DNA of 64,000 nucleotides from Rotaria sp. Silwood1 (lineage: Eukaryota; Rotifera; Eurotatoria; Philodinida; Philodinidae). The position numbers and the translations under genes were made by a program. Below are positions 12,331-25,500 of this stretch, piece by piece. The notes beneath the pieces are model-generated. The model searched no databases, was not told where the DNA came from, and worked only from the letters and a program-made list of their open reading frames with translations. Each line of letters begins with the position of its first letter. Positions within the stretch are counted from its first letter, which is position 1. The stretch is from the NCBI GenBank assembly GCA_905250075.1, contig CAJNOP010000040.1, positions 1,440,807 to 1,504,806 on the forward strand, given 5' to 3'.

Positions 12331-13310
12331 TTTATGGAGAACAGACTGACACGTTGAGCTCGGTAATTCCTGAATGATTACTCTGAAATTCTTGATTTTT
12401 AAATCATTTTGTAGAAAACAATCTCGCCTTTAATTCCGTACATGCACGATTTACACAATTTGGTGATAATATGGATTATGTATCTGTCATTGAAAGTGAT
12501 AAAATTGAAGCTGAACTTAAATTTGTTTATTGAGCCAATACACATGGTATTGTTGATTTGAAAATCAAAATTCCACACCCTCACTGACAATGATATTGAT
12601 AAAATATATCAAAAATATGAACAGCAATACAGAATAGTTAAAGAATTAAAAAAAGAAACTATAAAAGATTTTACTGATACATTTGTAGTACATATTATTT
12701 TGTTGTTCTTTTTAAGACAATAATTAATCTGAATAGTTGTACAACGAGTAATGAAAGATGGTTGTGACTTTGATGTTTAAGGTGATTAGACAACTGCAAT
12801 GCTTGTTCAAACTCTTAAAGTTATGACTGTTGATTTAAATGAAGGTGGGTTTTCATTTATGAAAGATCATACATATCATTTGAAAACAAAATTGAATCAT
12901 CATGTGAAATTCATCCATTAAGTATTGGTGGTAAAGAAGATTCTGTAAGATTTATATTTGATTCCGACGCTAGCTCAACTATTAATGTATCACATTTTGA
13001 TATGGATAATAGATTTCGTTGATTAGCCAATGAAGTTAATGATATTGACTCATTATATCCTTTACGAAATTTATCTGTAGCTCGTATTCTTTGGAAATCA
13101 AAATCTGATATAAGAACAATATGAATTTTGTTTGGTGGTACTTTTTATACAGGTTATAGTCAACTTATAATATTTGAATATGTACGAAATTTTTCTGAAA
13201 CTATTCGTAATTTTGAGCATATTGCCAATAATGATAAAATAATAATAGATGAATTAAACAATATATTAAAATGGAATGATTTTTATTATTTTCTTAATAA
13301 TAAATGATTA
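12330..13310 (+). pseudogene. Decayed intronless coding relic, family unknown
   Basis: Successive plus-strand frames read as ordinary protein interrupted by isolated stops and frameshifts, with no splice sites at the breaks. Examples are the stretches VHARFTQFGDNMDYVSVIES (about 12.43-12.50 kb), [59 protein letters not shown] (about 12.95-13.0 kb) and LYPLRNLSVARILWKSKSD. The FDSDASSTI stretch is faintly like the DSGA active-site region of retroelement proteases. That would suit an old retroelement, but I see no reverse transcriptase or LTRs. It could equally be a dead host gene or retrocopy. Confidence 0.4.
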
Positions 13311-13572
13311 TTTATTTGATTTATGTTCTCTTGTGCTTTGTTTTTTTTACAATAGTAAACAAAGAAATTACAACCAAAAAAAGAAGCCAAAATAAAGGAC
13401 AAGTGTTACATTCACAGGGATTAGTAAGACAATAAAACAAAACACAACAGATAGATGTGCTTATGAATAAAATCAAAAGAAGATCACCAGTGAAAAATAT
13501 CACCAAATAAAAAAAAATCAATAAACAATAAGCACTTTGTTTTTCAAGCGACCCGCACTTTATCAATATCAG

Positions 13573-16500
13573 TTAAAAAAACTAAAAAAGAAACAAATTA
13601 AATAATAGATAATGATGAATAATACAAAAATATATCAACAAAAATAAGATATCTTACCGAAAAGAGACCTGTTGGTTTTGAATCAATTTGCGGACGTGGT
13701 AATTTTAAATTTGGATTAATAACTTCAAGCATTTCATTATTTTGAAAAAGATCATCTAATGGATCATGAAATGTCATTGTTAGATCTTCATCATCAATAA
13801 TCGCATCAAGTTCATCAATTGGATCATCACTATTTGATGTTATTGATGTTGATGATGATAATGATTGTGTTGTTGTTAAAGTTGGTAAACTTGATAATAC
13901 AGCACTTGTATCAGGTCTTGTTATTGTTGCACGTAATTTTGCACCCATATTTTGATCAAGTTGTTTAAAAAATGCACTATTTACAGTTCCATTTGCATCA
14001 TAATCATAAGTTGTTCGATATGTTGAACGATCGCTACTTAATGTAGAATCATCAGGTACACTAGATGCTGTATTTGTAGAAGATGCAGTACTACTTAAAT
14101 ATGTTTGAACATTTTCAGCTGTAACAGTTGCTGGTACTTGTGCTCTTGGTAAATGCCAAATACGACGAATTCGTAATCCATCTCTATTTAATTATTCATT
14201 GTTTTCATATGAATTTATTAAAAAATAAAACTAAACTTACTCGTCATGTGGATGTCGTCTTCGACGACGCCAAGCAGCTAAAGCCAATAGACAACATGTA
14301 ATAGCACAAAATAAACCAGCGAGACCAGCTAAAACACCAACAAGAATTGGTATCCAACGTGAAGATGAAGATGAAGTTAATGTAGGTTCTGTCGGATAAC
14401 AAAAGTCGCCCGTGTATGGTCTTGATGAATCAGGATTATAAAAACAGTGACATTTACTTAAACCAGTTTCTGGTAAACATGCACCACGTTTTATATCTCC
14501 GCCACATAAATCACATAGATCAATTAGATAACATGATGTAACATTTTTCACTAATTCTAAATATAAAAACAAAAATAATTATCAAGCAAAATTTTACCGA
14601 TATAAATTTAAGTGAAAAAAAAAATTCGAAAGTCAAAAACATTCTTGAATATATAGATTATGATCTGTGTATAAAAGTGATATTGTTGTAAAACTCAAGG
14701 AAGTTATAAATTATATTAGAATCGCTTGGAGCAAACACTTATTTCATAAAAATAAGATCTATGAAAATACAAAATGATTATTTACCTGTTTTATTGTTAC
14801 ATTTACCAACAGTATAAAGAGCAAGATTAAGATTCGTTGTTATATTTTCTAGTATTTCGAATACATCATTTTGTAATGTTATATTATCATCAGTTTGAAT
14901 ATCAAATAGTAAATCTTGTCGACCCGCTTCATCACAACTGAATTAAAAATAAATATTTTTTTTTATATTATTCAATTTTTTTGTTTTTTTTTATATATGC
15001 TTATACATACTTTGCCGTATTGTTTCGAATTGTAATGTTGTATGGCGATTTGAATGTTTCATTAAATCTTCTTATTATCTATTTTAAAAATTATATAATA
15101 CGAAAATATTAAAGCATAAAAAAGAAAAACAAACATACTTCATCGATTATAGCAGTTCTATTATTACAATCGACTCGAATAAGAAATGTTGATTCTCCAA
15201 CAAGACCTTTTTTATTCAAAATATTTTATATCAATGTAGAAAAGAAAATAAGTCTATCAAATAATATATTACCTAGTTCTGGATTAGGTCGTCTTGTACA
15301 TATACCTCCATTATAATAATGTGTATTAGATGGACATATACAATCATATTTTCCTGCTGATAGTTGAATAAGTATTAATGAATTATTACAATAACAATAA
15401 GGTAATGAATCATTAAAATTTGCATTATTAGTACATGTTCCACCACCACAATCAATACGATTCGCAGCACATTGATTATAAATTTTACATGTTTGATTAC
15501 CTCGCAAAGCTGCATAAATTTGATTATAATCACCTTCAATAAATTAAAGTTATTGTAAAAAAAGAAATAATGAAATGTTTTTGCTTTTCAAAAAACAAGA
15601 CTATTACCATCTGGCGCATAACCATAAAGACAACGACATTCAAAATATGGTCTCAAATTAACACAATAGGAATTTGTATATAAGGAACATGCAGACTGAT
15701 TAGTTGTACATTCATCTTCATCAACACATGCACCAGTACTCTTGAAAATAAAAATAAAATGAATATTTTATATAACTAAAATTCAAATGATTATTTTTTT
15801 CATTTACTGATGAATTATCTTTTACATAACCCTGAGTACAAGTACAACTATATGAACCATTTGAATTAAAACATGATGTCGTATCCTCTGGACAAATATT
15901 TTCTTTTGTAGAGGCCACAGCACATTCATCAATATCTATAAAAAAAATCAATGAACAGCTTTTTTTTTTGTTTTATTTAAAAAAAACTAATACCTGTACA
16001 ATTACCATCTCCTGATACATCTGAATAGCCCGTTTTACAAATACAATTGTAAGCCTTCAAATCTTTATATGAATCACGATTAGTTGGTGTAAGTTTACAA
16101 ATTCGATTTGTTATATCTCCATTACATGTATTGTTCTCTGAACAAAACATAAAAATAAAATAAAATTTAATCAATAAAATATTCAATTTAATGATATAAT
16201 ACGTGGATCACAATAATTAACATATTCATCACATTTTAAACCTGTATAACCAGGTGCGCATGAACATTTATCAGTTTCACTTGTTGCATTAATGTTACAT
16301 ACTCCAAATTCACAATCACATAGTAATGAACAATTAGGACCAGCTGCTCCCTTTTCACATGCTAAATAATAAATATTATCATATATATATATTCAATTAG
16401 TATATATCTTTTTTATTTACTAGCACAATTCAATGCATAATCAAGATGTGTTCCAGGAGGACAACTGCACGTATATCCTTTTTCACTAGTTGAACAAGTA

Positions 16501-19500
16501 CCATTTTGACAATAGTTTAAACAAAAAGTGTCTTAAACAAATATTTATATAAACTTTAATCAATATGTTGAATATTAAAGTTTATACTTTGACATTGATT
16601 AGTACTATTATTGTAAGTTTGTGTTCGATATTGGCAGAAAGCATTTGATGATGTTGCTGTATTATAACAGACATTAGTCATATTACTGCATGTTATGTTT
16701 GTCGATGCTATTCAATTCAAAACAGAACAATAATTTATTTGTCTTCTAATTTTATTTTATATAGCTTACTACTTATGCAACGATTTGATGAATTTGTGAA
16801 ACCTGACCGACATTGACATATACATTGATTTCCGGAATCAATACCCTCTTCAAATTCTCCCGTACATGGTAAAGTACCATTTGGATATGATGATGCATCA
16901 TCACAAATATTCTTTTCTATTAAAAATAAACATGTCTTCTATTGAATAACTTTCAATAAAAAGGAAAAAAACGAAATACATACGAATACATGTTGTTCCA
17001 TTGAAAATTTGATCATCATTACACATACATATATATCCATTAGGTTTTAGTTCAGAATTTTGACAAGTATTATTTACACCACATATCGATTCATTACAAA
17101 CTGATTGAACTAGAAAAAATTAACAAATAAGAAGAAAACTTTTAATTTCAAATAGAATAATTTTGCTACATACATAAACATTGTTGTACATCGCTATGAA
17201 ATTGATAACCTTGTTTACAGCATGCTGAATCATTCGAACAAGGTATACGTGTTATATTATTGATACATTGAAATGGTATTTGTGTAGAATCTATTGATAT
17301 TTCAGTTTTATTAGTCGTACACGTCACATATGGAAGAAAATTTAATAGACAAGCAGTCATATCATTACAACCAACTGGTTTCTCGCAATACTCTCCTACA
17401 ATGAAAAATGAAATAGAATTTTTTATTTTTATTTATGTTTATCATTATTCATCACATACCAGAAGAATAGTCATCACAAATACAAAATAAAACGCTAACT
17501 GATGATGATAAAATAGTTGGATTATTCCATATCCCTTGACCATTAACACATTCATTTACAATTAATTGAATTCTTTGATAAGTTGTTAAATTATTCGATA
17601 TATCGTATGCGATAACTCTTAAATTTTAAATAAATATTTTAATATTAATTTCCATAAAATGAGAATATTCACAAGAATCTATGCATATACAATGGTTTAC
17701 TTCTCGAGTATTTCGGAGACAATAGCAAAAAAAACAGTCTTAATTATATCATAAAGTCAATGATATGAAAAAGCGAAAGTATTAAATAAAATTTAGGCTC
17801 ATAGACTATGTTTAATCTTACTTTATGACTATGAGATTTAACATAAGATAAAAGGACAATACATCATATTTTTATTGATTAAATGATGAGCATTTTAATT
17901 CGGTCAAAATTTTATTCATATATATTTCTAAAACTTCAAATAAATCTTTTCATAGAGATGTGAAAAATAATAATGAACGAGTGACTACCGCGGGATTTAT
18001 CAATTAATAAAAACAATACAGTATAAGTGTACGAAGCGGCAGTGATAATTCTGAAGAGTCAGTTTTCATCCTCATCTTGGCCTTCGCCTTAAGTGCCGTT
18101 CTCGTCGTTACCGTTAGTCTAATTTCTTCCATTTATAGATATAATGTAGGATAGAATCCATAAAAAAATCCTGAAATCTGCTGTCTAGTATCAGCTCTGG
18201 TGAAAATGAGACTGGAATCATCCAGCCTATATCTATTTAGAAGGCATAAGTCATGCTAATATGATATTCGATCCAAGTTTTACACAACCATATAAAGTAT
18301 TATTCCAGGCTGTGGGTCTCGATCGTTCCTAGATCATATATAGGTGTTGATGAGTATATTTTGAGTATAGTTTCATGACTTTCAAAATTATTATTAATAA
18401 TACTCAGAAGAAAAGAGAATATTGAAAAATTTTGAAAATTTCATGATACATACGTTAATTGAATTTGATTTCTATTTTCGTTTGTATATGCAAATGGACA
18501 AGAGTAAAATGAACCTTGCTTTTCACAATCGTTTGGAACACTAGTGTTTCCATCACGTATTTGAACAGGAATAGATGAATTTCGATCAATTATCACATTG
18601 ATAGCTGCATTTGTTTGATTTTGAAATGTATCGTTATGTCGTATCGTTAGTAAGTATGTATATGGTGCATTTAATGATACTGGTGATTGTAATGTTACCA
18701 TTGGAGGATTGGCACCTGAAAAAAAATAGAATGAATCAAGAAAAACCAATAAATATGTCAAATGTGTATGTATTTTATTACTAAGAAATCGATTAGCTGA
18801 TTGATAATCATTTGAACTTCTTACAGTTAATTGTCCTAATAGAGGTGATTGAGAAAGAACTGTATCTTGTACACAAAATTTGTATGTTGACGATGTTTTA
18901 TTCATTGGACATGCCCAATTATTTATGTAATTTTGATACAAACTAGATGCACTCATAGTAAACCATTCTAAAACACTACTGCTTGTTAATGATTGTTGTT
19001 CGGTTCCATTTGATATAAGTGAATCTTTAATAACAAACAAACAAACAGAAAATGAATTTTTCATTTAAAAAAATCTTAATTCTTTTCTTAGCACTACATA
19101 CAATCAGCACAATATTGACTTGGATTGTTAGTAGTATCACCAAAAGCAAGACCTCGAACATTACCATAATATTTTTTTGGTAATAACAATGTACATGCCA
19201 TATTATTTGTTATAACATAACATTGCATAGCTAAGCCTGTTTAGAATTAATTTAAAAAAAAATTATTAGAATTCAAAATCTCAACTAGACAGATACAGCA
19301 TCATTCTACCCTGTTCATCTCTAATCTTAACTTACCAGACCAAATCGATATAGTTAATTGTGGTACTTGAATTTGTACTGGTACAGTTTTGTTATCTGAA
19401 CTAAATGTATTCCAATTAATTGCCGTTATCGTTTGATTTTCTTTAATTATTGAAAATGCAAATTGTGATGAATCATTTAATGATGCTGGATAATAGTAAT

Positions 19501-22500
19501 ATTCAACAAAATCATTGGATAATTTAAATGGATTTGTTGGTATATTTTCATTTTTAAGTAAATAATTTACTTCTAAATAATTTTTTTAAGCAATAAGAAA
19601 GATAATCATAGTTAATTGAATGATTTATTATAAAATATTTCTTACTGAATTGATAACTATTTGTTTGATTAATATCAACATCAATTATTACATCACGATT
19701 TGATCCAAGATACATTGAAAATGATGAAAAATAAGTTATATATTGATTAAAAAATTGATCGATTCGTAAACGTGATGAAGTTTTACTTGTTCGGGCAATA
19801 ATTGAAAATAATTCATTACTTACTAAAGATTTTAGAAATGTTGAACTAGTGCCCGTATTAGAAATATTATTTGCTGTATTATTTGCATCATTCGTTGTTT
19901 CAGCATATATAAACGAACCAAATACATTGCAACTATAATCACTATTACTTGATGTTAGTATATGTGGATCACCACCGAACCAAGCTGAAATAATTTAGAT
20001 TAAGTTTAAAATAGAATTAATATAAGAGTTTACCTTGTGACGGTGGTTCATAACCATCACATGTACTCGGCGGTCTAATTTCATAATATAAATTACACCA
20101 GTTAGACCAATCAACTGTACCATTTTTTGCTATACAACAATCATCCCTAAAATGATATACATTATAGAAAATGTAATGCAATACGAATAACAAAAAAAGA
20201 CTAGATTTTTTTACCGTTCTTTGATACGTTGTGGTCGATTTCTGTAATATCGTAATGATTCTATTGCTGACGCATCAAGAACAGATCCAGCAAACGGACC
20301 AGATGTAATTAGAGATCCTTCGTTGGTATCAAAACAGCATGTCTAAATAAAATATTAAATGAAGTCAACCTCTTTTTTTTATCAAATCTATTTACTTGTT
20401 GATAGGATATCGCATCTGAGGTTCGTTGTGCAAAACCGCTTAATGGAACAAAACATGATATATTATAAGTTTTTTCTAAACGATTTTCACTATTTAATTT
20501 ATAAAATCGAAAATCTGATGAAGCTTGATAGAATGAACAAGGACATGGGTTCCGTTTGACAGTTCTAAAATTAAATATGAGATTATTAAATTATTTTCGA
20601 AACAAAACAATCATACGTAAGATTTCTTGACCGTTTGAACAAAATATCTGTATACTTTTTCCAATACCATACTTCACATGTACTCAACAACTTCGAACTT
20701 AGGAAATAAGTTCGTATCTTACCAGTAACTAGAAAAGAACTTTTATTATCATTTAACAACAACAAAAAAAAACATTACTGTCGATAAAATCAGTAATCTT
20801 ATTTGTGAATGAAACACTAGACCTATGCGATGTTGAACTTTCAGTATGATAACCTTTCGCCAAAAGAAAACTGTTGAAAAAAAACAGATTTGTAATTCTA
20901 GTAGCCTTACCGATCACCACCGGTTGATAATTCGGGCTTGAAATGGATGTATTGATACTGTATTCAAATCGAAGAAACGAATTCCATACAGTGAAGCCCC
21001 GTCCAGGTCCATTCATCAGATATGCGTCGAATACAATATTCTATGATAAAAAGAGTTTTAAATGAAATAAAAAAATGTGTTTCGCTTCATACTTCAAAGT
21101 CTGATGCTATTTTTCCAGTAGTAGCACCATCCATCTTCGTCAATAGATTTTCCCATCGTATTTTCACTACACGATACACCGCTGCTTCCTCATTAATCGC
21201 ATTTTCCTTCACTGCAGTAACAGTGTCTAATACTTTCGTCCATTCAGCTGTGCCATTAGACAATCCGGTATAAATGGTTGGCTAATAAAATGAATTTATT
21301 ATAATAGGGGTAAAGCATACGATTATGAACTATTATCGCTTACCCGAATAATTGTACGGTTAACATAGACGAGATTTGTCCAAAACGGTGCGATATATGG
21401 AATATCTGGTAACTCGTTTTGAGACGGCTCGATAGCATACAAAGGTTTATCCAACGTTATATAGCCTTTATCTGTCACCTGGATACAAAAAGAAACAATT
21501 AATGCTAAGTCAAATCATGATTATTCTTACCCAGAGAACTTTGTGGCTTTGTGCATCGTTGGTATATTGGTAAGAAAAGGGTAGAGGTACCGGCGTTACA
21601 CGCATGTTGAGATTGATTGCTGTCGGAGAGGAATTGAAAACCACTTCACTCACTGTAAATACATAGCAGCGTAACACATGACACAAGAACTACTTTACAA
21701 ATGCTTCGTGACACCTACCTGGGCAAGTTGGAACACAACTCACAGAAAGAGTCTCAACGTTAACAGTACCATTATTGCAAGCAACAGTTCTTTCGACATT
21801 CTGCGTTCCCCGAGTAGAATCATTGCAAACACTGGAATCATTCCCATCGATAACGCAATCCGATACAATTCTATACGTGACACTACAGTCTGCGAATGAA
21901 AAAGAAGGATTTTTGAGACTATCTTAACTTCCGCATTACCAAAACACATCAATCTATTATTCTCTGTATGAACAATCTACAACATTTCGTCGCCCATAAC
22001 ACCGCAAACACACAAATAACTTACCACTCAGTACAGCTGAAGTCGTAGAAGTCGATGCAGTAGTTGTTGACGTAGATGGAGTAATAGAACCACTAGTCAT
22101 GAACGTTGTACTACTAAAATTTAAACTCGTCATTGTTATTGGCCCAGAAGCGATGTTTGTATTTGCCGACACAGTCACGATTGCCGCTGAAGTCGCCTCT
22201 AGCGTGTTTAGGGCTAAACTACTGATAGATCCCGTACCGAATGAAACTACACCAGTAGGTGTAGACACTCCGGACCCTGAGACCTCAGATGTCATAATAG
22301 TGGACCCATTACCGATCCATTCTGTCACTGCAGTCATAGATATTGTGCTACCTGTAATTTCTGCAGTACTAGTCGGAGTGCCAGTACTCACGACTGACTC
22401 AGTTGTTCCTGTAGACGTTGTACTGCCTGTGAACTCTGATGTGATGGTTGTGGTGCCAGTACCAGTTGACAATGTAGTAGATATTGTGGACATTGTCACA

Positions 22501-25500
22501 CCAGTGAACACAGACGTAATGTATCTGGAGCTAGTATCACTTGACGATGCAGTAGTTATTGTAGACAATGTGCTACCGGTGAATTCTGTTGTCAGAGTGG
22601 TGCCTGTACCCAATGTTGATGTGCTTGTTATTGTGGACACACTACTACCGGTCAATTCTGCTGTCATTGTGGTGCTACCTGTACCAGTGGTCGACGTGCT
22701 TGTTTCTGTGGAGACTGGGATACCGGTGAACTCTGTTGTCAGTATGGTGCCCGTAGCAAATGTGGAGGTGCCTGTTGTTGGGGACACACTACTACCCGTG
22801 AATTCTGGTGTCATTGTGGTGCTACCTGTACCAGTGGTCGGCGTACTTGTTTCTGTGGAGACTGCGCTACTGGTGAATTCTGTTGTCAGTGTGGTGCCTG
22901 TACCAAAGGTTGAGGTGCTTGTTGTTCCGGACACAGTACTACCGGTGAACTCTGGTGTCATTGTGGTGCTACCTGCACCAGTGGTCGACGTGCTTGTTTC
23001 TGTAGAGACAGTGGTACCAGTCAATTCTGTTGTGACAGTNNNNNNNNNNNNNNNNNNNNNNNNNNNNNNNNNNNNNNNNNNNNNNNNNNNNNNNNNNNNN
23101 NNNNNNNNNNNNNNNNNNNNNNNNNNNNNNNNNNNNNNNNNNNNNNNNNNNNNNNNNNNNNNNNNNNNNNNNNNNNNNNNNNNNNNNNNNNNNNNNNNNN
23201 NNNNNNNNNNNNNNNNNNNNNNNNNNNNNNNNNNNNNNNNNNNNNNNNNNNNNNNNNNNNNNNNNNNNNNNNNNNNNNNNNNNNNNNNNNNNNNNNNNNN
23301 NNNNNNNNNNNNNNNNNNNNNNNNNNNNNNNNNNNNNNNNNNNNNNNNNNNNNNNNNNNNNNNNNNNNNNNNNNNNNNNNNNNNNNNNNNNNNNNNNNNN
23401 NNNNNNNNNNNNNNNNNNNNNNNNNNNNNNNNNNNNNNNNNNNNNNNNNNNNNNNNNNNNNNNNNNNNNNNNNNNNNNNNNNNNNNNNNNNNNNNNNNNN
23501 NNNNNNNNNNNNNNNNNNNNNNNNNNNNNNNNNNNNNNNNNNNNNNNNNNNNNNNNNNNNNNNNNNNNNNNNNNNNNNNNNNNNNNNNNNNNNNNNNNNN
23601 NNNNNNNNNNNNNNNNNNNNNNNNNNNNNNNNNNNNNNNNNNNNNNNNNNNNNNNNNNNNNNNNNNNNNNNNNNNNNNNNNNNNNNNNNNNNNNNNNNNN
23701 NNNNNNNNNNNNNNNNNNNNNNNNNNNNNNNNNNNNNNNNNNNNNNNNNNNNNNNNNNNNNNNNNNNNNNNNNNNNNNNNNNNNNNNNNNNNNNNNNNNN
23801 NNNNNNNNNNNNNNNNNNNNNNNNNNNNNNNNNNNNNNNNNNNNNNNNNNNNNNNNNNNNNNNNNNNNNNNNNNNNNNNNNNNNNNNNNNNNNNNNNNNN
23901 NNNNNNNNNNNNNNNNNNNNNNNNNNNNNNNNNNNNNNNNNNNNNNNNNNNNNNNNNNNNNNNNNNNNNNNNNNNNNNNNNNNNNNNNNNNNNNNNNNNN
24001 GAGTCTCCGTGCTACCGGTAAATTCTAAAGTTGTTGTGGTGATGCCTGTACCAATGATTGCTGTGCTTGTTGTTGTGGATACAGTACTACCAGTAAATTC
24101 TGGTGTTATTGTGGTGGTGCCTGTACCAAGTGTTGAGGTACTGGATGTTGTAGACTCCGTGCTAGCTGTTAATTCAGGTGTTATAGTAGTTGTGCCTGTA
24201 GCAATAGTTGTGGTGCTTGTTATGGTGGATAGGGTACTACCAGTAAATTCTGGTGTTATTGTGGTAGAAACTGTGCTTTCTGCGCGTTCTTGTGTGATCG
24301 TGGCTGAACCAGTGTTAAATGATGATGTGGTGATTGTTGTCGAGACTGTACTACTGATTAACAGGTTTATGGTGCCAGTGAAGCCAGTGCTAATAGAAGC
24401 TATAGTTGTTGTTACCGATGTTGTACTAGGTGTACTTTGTAGTGTGCCTGTAGTATTGTCAGCAACGGATACCGGTACAGTTGCTGATGAGATAAGGGTT
24501 TCTGTGTGTTCAGAGATATTTGTGCTTGAGCTAGAGACAAGCGATACTAATGTTGTGCTAGTGAAGGTTTCCGCTGCTGATGCAGTTTGGCTAGAAGTTA
24601 CTGTATCGGTTTGCGATGGTTCCGTTAATGTGGTAATGAATGTTGTGGTTCTAGTTGCTTCTGAAGTGGTAGTATCAGTGGGACTTGCAGCCAGCTCTGT
24701 TTGTGTATAGCCTGAGGTTGCGTTTTGTGTTGGCTGTTTGGAAGTTTCGGTAGTAGCAGTTCCAAGTGATTCGAAACTTGATGTAGTTGTTGTTGTGCCA
24801 CTTGTTATCGTGTCACTTATAGTCGTTGGGGTAAGTGCGCTAATGGATTCCGTATGCACAGTAGTAGATGTGGTTGTTCCTGTTATTTCAACAGATGCCG
24901 TAGTTGAACCAGTTGCTAGCGATTCTGTAAAGATGCTTGTTGACGTCGATGTTTCTGTTGATTGAACTGTTGTAGTCGTAGAAGCTGTGCCGACTGATTC
25001 TGGTATAGTTGTTGTAGGTGTTATAATTGCTGTTTGTTCAGTTATAGTCGTGGTGGAACCAGTTCCGACAGATTCTGTAAGGATACTTGTTGATGTCACT
25101 GTCACTGTTGATTGAGCTGTTATAGTCGTAAAAGCAGTTCCCAACGATGCTGTATAGATAGTTGTTGATGTCGTGGTTCCTGTTGGTTGAGTTGTTGTAG
25201 TAGTAGGACCAGTTCCCACAGATTCTGTAAAGATGCTTGTTGAAGTTGTGGTTCCTGTTTGTTCAGTGGTTGTCGTCGTAGAACCAGTTTCGAGCGATCC
25301 TGTGAAGACACCTGTTGATGTCGTTATTTCTGTAGGTGAGACTGTTGTGGTCGTAGAAGCAGTACTGACTGATTCTGCAATACTTGTAGTAGGTGTCATG
25401 ATTGCTGTTTGTTCAGTTGCTGTTGTGGTGAAACCAATTCCCAACGATTCTGTAAAGATACTTGTTGACGTCGCTGTCACTGTTGGTTGGGCTGTTATAG

